This document shows, piece by piece, positions 58,821 to 64,000 of a stretch of DNA of 64,000 nucleotides. A program made the position numbers and the translations under genes. The DNA comes from Deroplatys truncata (Eukaryota; Arthropoda; Insecta; Mantodea; Mantidae): the NCBI GenBank assembly GCA_030765065.1, contig CM060979.1, positions 111,526,350 through 111,590,349 of the forward strand. The letters run 5' to 3'. Numbering within the stretch: position 1 is the stretch's first letter; every line of letters begins with the position of its first letter. Under the pieces are notes generated by a model that ran no database searches, was not told the DNA's origin, and worked only from the letters and a program-made list of their open reading frames with translations.

Positions 58821-59550
58821 TTCCTACATGCGGCTTGTGTGGAAGAACAATTAGTTACCATTTCATCTTGATAATTATTAACGATAATTATAATCGTTTG
58901 TTGTGAGAATAGAAATACCTGAGCTTAAGCTAAGCTTAAGCTAAAACATGAATCATATTGTTGCAGCAGTTTTTGCAGAGTAAACTTTAACTATTTTTTA
59001 AACTCTTGAGTCGAATTTGCATTTCTTAAACTGAAACACGCGGTTTCTTGGCCATCTTCGCCATATATAAACAACTGTTCAGAAACAGGCTCAGGAAAGG
59101 TAGAATGGGGAGAGTCTATTTGCAGAATTTGGTGCAGTTGCTTCCAGAACAAGGGAGGAGTGATAGCAGGTGGAAGAAAAATTACGCGCATTAGGTTTTT
59201 TGCTGATAAAGCACTTCCAGCAGAAGTGGATCCTAAGGCTCACGCTAATGCAGATAAATGAACAGTGTGAGGAGAATGAATAGAGAAAAGCAAAAAGCAT
59301 GTAGAACATGGTTATCTGAAGAATAAAAAAGATACTTGCGAATTTGAGATGTGGTGATGCAGCAAGTGAATAGCTTCTAACACTTGAGGTACATCAGGAC
59401 CAACTTGATCCCTTATCAAGAAGCCAAATAAATGAATAGCAATGGCAAAGGAAGCTCCTGAGTAGAAACATAAGGTTTCTCTGTGGACCCTTGAAGAAAG
59501 AAAACTATGGAACAGATTAATCAGAACAGTTTTATATGGAGTAAATTTAT
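58821..59550. other. Gene-free spacer
   Basis: The first 60 bases (GGCTTGTGTGGAAGAACAAT) continue the palindromic-element sequence; the rest holds nothing recognised. Confidence 0.4.
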
Positions 59551-60306
59551 TAGGGATGGGATGTCGATACCGTCGATACCGTCGATACTCGCGATACTCG
59601 GTGATATCGAAGTAAGTCTAATACTTTGAGATAGGCCTTCGGTACTTTTTCGATACTATTAAGTTTTTAAATTTTTGCATTATTGAAAGCTGTTGCGCTT
59701 AACTTTATGCTAGATAAAGAATGAAAGGAGTCGAGACCTTCATGTTATTGTCTGGCACGTGTCCCCAAAGAGTTGCTGCGCTATAGTTCTTATAGAACTT
59801 GACTGCGTTTCCTGTGGGTGAATCAATGCAACATTCCATACTGAAAACATGAAAATAATGGTGAAAGGACTCTCATGTAACATTCAGCTTAACTGAGTTG
59901 TGAATGAAACCGATTAGCTGAAGCAATGAATCACGCTTCTGCAATAGCCTAGCTTAGTGACTCACTCTCAGGCATATCATTGACCTACTCCGGTGACCAA
60001 AATCTATGAATCCAGCAGAAACAAATCAGAGCTTAAAACGTGAGATAATAAAGCGCATGGAAATATTTATTCTCTCCTGTTAGTTGCGTTTATGCAAGTC
60101 AAACTCGGGTCACGAGCGTAGCTTGCAGTATGCCCAATGACTAATTCCCATAAATATTTTGCTTTACTAATGTACAACAGTAATATTGAATAAATGAGTG
60201 TGGAACTAATAGTAGGTACTAATAACAACAGAGCAATGTTAAAATGTGCAGAAAAACAGAAAATAAATAATAATATTAACAACAATTATAATAGATAATA
60301 ATAATA

Positions 60307-60349
<43 letters not shown>

Positions 60350-60610
60350 GTCTTAACTAACAATAGGAGATATATAACTTGTGGCATTATCCATTTAAAA
60401 AAGTTGCTGTCAATTTAGAATATCAAACAAGAAGAATTTCAGAATTAGCATACAATACAAAATTGTTTACATGCGTTTATACATGGAAAACTGCTAATAA
60501 GAACCTAATTCAATAAAAAAACTATCCCCTTTACAGTTTTATTATAACGTAGTATCGAGTATTGAGTATCGGTATCGAGTATCGAGAAATATGGCATTGT
60601 CCCATCACTA
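59551..60610. mobile_element. hAT-like non-autonomous element, second copy
   Basis: Begins TAGGGATGGGATGTCGATAC with GATACCGTCGATACTCGCGA, and ends GTATCGAGTATCGAGAAATA followed by CCCATCACTA, so the ends are inverted (TAGNGATGGGA). 1,060 bp, collinear with 22944-24247 and by eye about 80 percent alike. No coding frame. An ATT run lies inside near the right end. Confidence 0.65.
60296..60349. repeat. (ATA)n/(TTA)n microsatellite
   Basis: About 17 ATT-type units with a phase switch from ATA to TTA at 60308, so the tract is self-complementary. It lies where the relative at 23950-23975 has a short ATT run. Confidence 0.9.
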
Positions 60611-61512
60611 GTACTTGCATAGTGTGGAAACTTCAACGCTGCAACGAAGTGAGAAGAATCACTATTGAAAGCATTTTAAATGTGCATACGGAGAAGAATA
60701 AAACGTGCGAAACGAACTGACAAAGCACTCTATGTTAAAATCAGTGAGCGATGGAAAAAAATGCTGAAACTGCTCAGAAAGAGAAAAAGAAATTTGCTGG
60801 AACACTGAAGAGAATTTGCTGGAACATGAGAAGAAACGCCCTAGAGGGAATAGTGAAAAGAAACTGGATTAGTAGGAAAACATACCTGTCAGATGAAAAC
60901 AAGATAAATAGGCTCAAAAGAAGATGAAAATGGAAGGGAGGGAAGAATGAAGAAAGTTGGATTTGCAGTCCGGTACCTGTCCTTGTACAGAATACTATGA
61001 ATGATAATTGAGATTGAGTGAGCAAATTTATGATAAAATATAATCAAAATTGGGGATACAAGTTGAGTATATTTCTATATACAGTATATTTTACGGATCG
61101 CGTTTGGACACTCACATTTTCTTTTTGGTTTATTTTAGTGTGCTTACTATCTTCCGTTTCTTTTTTCTTTGTTTTTGATTTAACGGATGTGGAGCGTGAT
61201 CAACTTGAGATCGTGGATTACACTAGTCTGCATTTTCAAATTTTTTGTCAGATGATTTCTTAAAAGTATGTGTTCTTGAATCAAATTTTTATGTTGATTG
61301 CAGAAATAACTTCCGTTTTTTTCTATCACGTCAGGTTTTTACACAAAATAAGAAGTAATGTTTTGACAATTTTATTAATGAGCGTAGAAAAGTATTCAAA
61401 TACCATTTCACATAAGGTAAGTTTTTATTCAAGAAACATTTTAAGAATACTTTCAAGAACTCCCCAATTTATTTCATGACTACATTTTAACAAAACAAGA
61501 AGCCAAAGTGTT
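60611..61512. other. Gene-free spacer
   Basis: AT-rich. Frames at 61018-61263 and 61270-61479 are hydrophobic chance frames without a domain. Confidence 0.4.
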
Positions 61513-62100
61513 TCATTTAATTTTTTTCAAATTTCTCTTGTTTGACTTCCTTGCAGATCCTTGAAGATGACTGTCCCTCCTCAACATCCAACAGTAGTCG
61601 GCCATCATAGTTTCATTCCATCTCTCCTGGTACCTCCTCTCCATTTCCTTAATATCTTGGTGAAAACGGTCACCCTGCTCTTCACTATAATGGCCCAGAT
61701 TTTCTGGAAAGTGGTCGATATGTGAATGCAGAAAATGCACCTTTACACTCATGTTACAACCCATCTTCTTGAAATTTTCCAACATTGTTTCGACAATGGC
61801 CTTGTAATTAGGATCTTTTTATTGCCTAAGAAGTTTTCAGTAATTGATCGGAAGGCGGTCCATGCTTCTATTTCTCTCTCATTCATTGTCTTCTCAAAAT
61901 CTTCATCCTTCATCAATTTCTTTATTTGAGGACCAACAAAAATTATAGCATTTAATTTGTCTTGTGTAATGAAGGGAAATTTCTTGGAAAGGTACTTGAA
62001 GCAGGGTCCATATCCTGTGGTAGAGCCCTTACAAATTGCTTCATCAAGTCCAATTTTATGTGTAGTCGCGGAAGCAATATCTTTATATCTCTATATTTTT
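61513..62100 (-). pseudogene. Fragment of a multicopy arthropod protein of unknown function
   Basis: The minus strand encodes, from about 62080 inward, LHIKLDLMKQFVRAL and, in the longest frame (61513-61785), KVHFLHSHIDHFPENLG, YSEEQGDRFHQDIKEMERRYQ and MMADYCWMLRRD. I recognise this as the C-terminal part of a protein present in many copies in insect, tick and spider genomes, usually annotated only as hypothetical and probably carried by a mobile element. The coding pieces are not all in one frame, so this copy looks broken. No start region or element ends were found. The biochemical role is unknown. Confidence 0.6.
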
Positions 62101-62783
62101 GAAGTGAAATTGTGAAAAACCCCTGCGTGATAGAAAAAAAACTAAAAGCAGTTCTGAAATCAACATAAAAAAGTGAGTCAGAATCTCTTATTAGTTTTCA
62201 GTCAACCGATATCATGCAGATTAGTGTTATCATCCACAATGCTGTTCATCCCTTATAACGTTTGGTCACACACTGGTGAAGTGAAAGCCCAATCTAAATT
62301 TTAAAAATGTGTATGTACAACCTGAAAGTTAATGAAAGTTGAATATGCTAAACCACGCAGCAGAGATCATGCCCCAATAAGCGTGTCCATAAGGAACTGC
62401 ATGTTGTGGTTTCGTCGCCTTGGTTAGATGAGCACATCCTACTACCAGTCTCAGTTTAAACCCTAGCTTCTACAAACTACATTTCCCAAATAAGTGACTT
62501 CGCTTAAACGGAACGGGTCGCTGTGAATGCATACAAATAAATACATGTAGAAATGTGTGAGGAATGAGTATATATAAATTCCTGTAATATCGAAGAGTAG
62601 TTCCTGCAATTTTGTACACTAAGTCCTGCATAGACACTAAGTCCTTGGTCAAAAATCTTTCAAATAGATACGTCAAGTTGCAGTTCTCAATAAGTCTTCA
62701 TCAAGAAATGACAATCCAAAGAAGTGCGTCAACCACACTCCTATTTCACTCTCATCAATAACAAATTGCTTATAGGTTAACAA
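62101..62783. other. Gene-free spacer
   Basis: Nothing recognised; may include upstream parts of the element that carried the 61.5-kb fragment. Confidence 0.35.
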
Positions 62784-63310
62784 TCGAGCGGGGTGGCTTA
62801 GTAGACAACGTATGTGGCCCGCATTCAAAAGGTTCCGGGTTCGATTCCCGGTGACCGTCCACTTTGACCATGGGGTTTTTCGTGGCTTTCCCTTGTCGCC
62901 TAGGCGAATGCCGGAGTCGTGTATTCTACCACGAGTTCTCCTTTCCCCCATTTTCCTCTCTTTTCATCTCTCCCTTCACGTTTCAGGTTCTGTGGAGCTG
63001 GCGATGTCGGGTACATGGCAAAGATGCTTGCGCATTGGAAGGATTTCTCCCCCTGAACGCCAGGGTGCGTTGTCCCGCTTCTTAGGGTCGCTTCGTCGCC
63101 CTCCTTCGCCTCTACTGGTGCACGCATGTTCGAACTGGAAACATTAGGGGTTGTCTGCCTACGAACCTGGGACCTCCAGTGGCTCCTTCACGTCATTCCT
63201 GCCTCCTGAGGAATGTAGCCACAACAGATCAAGTTGGGTGCAGCACGCGAGGTGTTCCCCTCCGACAAACACATCCCACGTCCTACAGGTTAAAGTCGCT
63301 GCACACTGAT
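62784..63310 (+). mobile_element. Long tRNA-headed SINE
   Basis: Head GAGCGGGGTGGCTTAGTAGA, box B GGGTTCGATTCCCGG (perfect), then CCATGGGGTTTTTCGTGGCT and GGCGAATGCCGGAGTCGTG, a GC-rich body, and a 3' end that fades near 63310. A third subfamily related to 34722 and 39980 by its head. GC-rich frames on both strands are shadows. Confidence 0.75.
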
Positions 63311-63425
63311 CACAGTCAATAGTCAGCCGCCGCGTTCACACCTTTATCGTCACGGCAGTATGACTTGATATCTGTCAAGCCATGGGATCAAATATTAGAA
63401 TTTTGTGCTTATATTGTTGACACAT

Positions 63426-64000
63426 ACAGGATGTAACAAAAATGTACAGCACAAATTGCAGGTCACATTCCTCACTCGTAGACCAAGAAATTATGTTATA
63501 TGAACATGGGTCTGGAAACGCTCTGTTACCATGTTACAACTCATTTTCTCCAACTCATTAATTATGGGAAACACAAGAATAGAACGTACCAACAAATACC
63601 ACATGCAAATCTTTCTCACAGGAGATGTTCAATATGCCCTTCGTGAGCATTGATATATGCATCAACCGCCGTCGTAGTGAATTCCGGATGCGCTGATGTA
63701 TCCCTGGAGTATTGCGTGTGGTTTCGCAACCTTTCATAATACAGGCACGGAGACTCTGAACATCTGGTACTGGGGTTCGATACACAAGAGCTTTCAAATG
63801 CCCCCACAAATAAAAGTCCAGTGGGTTTAGGTCCGGGGAATGTGGAGGCCAGGCAATTGGTCCACCTCTATCTATCCATCTGTCACAGAATCTGTTTTTT
63901 AGAAGCCGACGGACATTAACACTAAAATGAGAAGGTGCTCCATCGTGCATGAAGTATATGTTTTGTCGCACAGCTAAAGGCACATCTGCTAACAGATCAG
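63426..64000 (-). mobile_element. DD41D-type transposon, 3' half (runs off the right edge)
   Basis: The 3' end is probably at 63426, where TA is followed by CAGGATGTAACAAAAATG. The transposase frame inside is open to the window edge. The second end lies outside. Confidence 0.75.
63558..64000 (-). CDS. DD41D-type transposase, C-terminal 147 codons
   Basis: Open from the right edge (LLADVPLAVRQNIYF) to its stop, with no break in view. Catalytic region: FMHDGAPSHFS, then DRWIDRGGPIAWPPHSPDLN and PLDFYLWG, with 41 residues between the Asp of HDGAP and that of PLDFY by my count. The C-terminal tail (HQRIRNSLRRRL) is usual for the family. Same protein family as the decayed copies at 27780 and 45143 but much better preserved, so it is a younger arrival. 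Whether the N-terminal half and first catalytic Asp survive cannot be seen. Confidence 0.85.
   Translation of the reverse strand, partial: DLLADVPLAVRQNIYFMHDGAPSHFSVNVRRLLKNRFCDRWIDRGGPIAWPPHSPDLNPLDFYLWGHLKALVYRTPVPDVQSLRACIMKGCETTRNTPGIHQRIRNSLRRRLMHISMLTKGILNISCEKDLHVVFVGTFYSCVSHN

Noticed and set aside
61018-61479. Two consecutive hydrophobic frames as a membrane-protein gene
   Set aside because: AT-rich chance frames without recognisable domain, splice signals or codon bias.

Overview
The window reads as an insect nuclear chromosome: AT-rich, intron-scale spacers, one host coding end with a canonical polyadenylation signal, and a very dense set of transposable elements of kinds common in arthropods (tRNA-headed SINEs, Jockey-like LINE pieces, DD41D and mariner transposons, hAT-like elements, Helitron-type repeats). 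The repeat mix fits a large-genome hemimetabolous insect such as a cockroach or termite; that placement is inference, since no species-diagnostic gene is present.

Layout. At the left edge lies the last 1,034 codons of a large Ser/Thr/Pro-rich nuclear-looking protein, with its 3' UTR and AATAAA signal (3-3612). I see no other intact host gene. The rest is mobile-element landscape. A single repeat family covers about a fifth of the window: units of roughly 0.75-0.95 kb with a subterminal inverted repeat ACTTTCTCTAC, an internal AC/GT microsatellite and a 3' stem-loop ending GTAGAGAAAGT. Its architecture is that of the non-autonomous Helentron group (HINE/DINE-1-like). It forms head-to-tail arrays at 7.2-11.8 kb and 18.1-22.9 kb, and younger inverted copies sit inside older copies at 4.0 and 21.7 kb.

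Around and within these arrays are: a Jockey-like LINE fragment (8.8-9.7 kb); a complete-ended DD41D transposon (16.5-17.7 kb); hAT-like elements with GATACTCGATA-rich ends (22.9-24.2 and 59.6-60.6 kb); a 258-bp MITE (26.8 kb); a transposon with about 330-bp inverted repeats that carries its own coding start twice (27.4-28.6 kb); a mariner split by inserted DNA (36.7-38.9 kb); DD41D transposase remains (45.1-46.1 kb) and a better-preserved copy at the right edge (63.4-64.0 kb); a decayed LINE with a GAA tail (54.3-56.0 kb); and part of a multicopy arthropod protein of unknown function (61.5-62.1 kb). At least five tRNA-derived SINE groups are present.

Most unusual object: a palindromic element whose two arms, about 230 bp each, each carry a tRNA-like promoter head. 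It occurs at 33.3-33.9 kb and again at 57.6-58.8 kb, where one arm is interrupted by a 668-bp hAT-like element flanked by an 8-bp duplication. No CRISPR, operon, intact RNA gene or helicase/Rep gene was seen. All family names rest on reading the sequence by eye; no database search was run.
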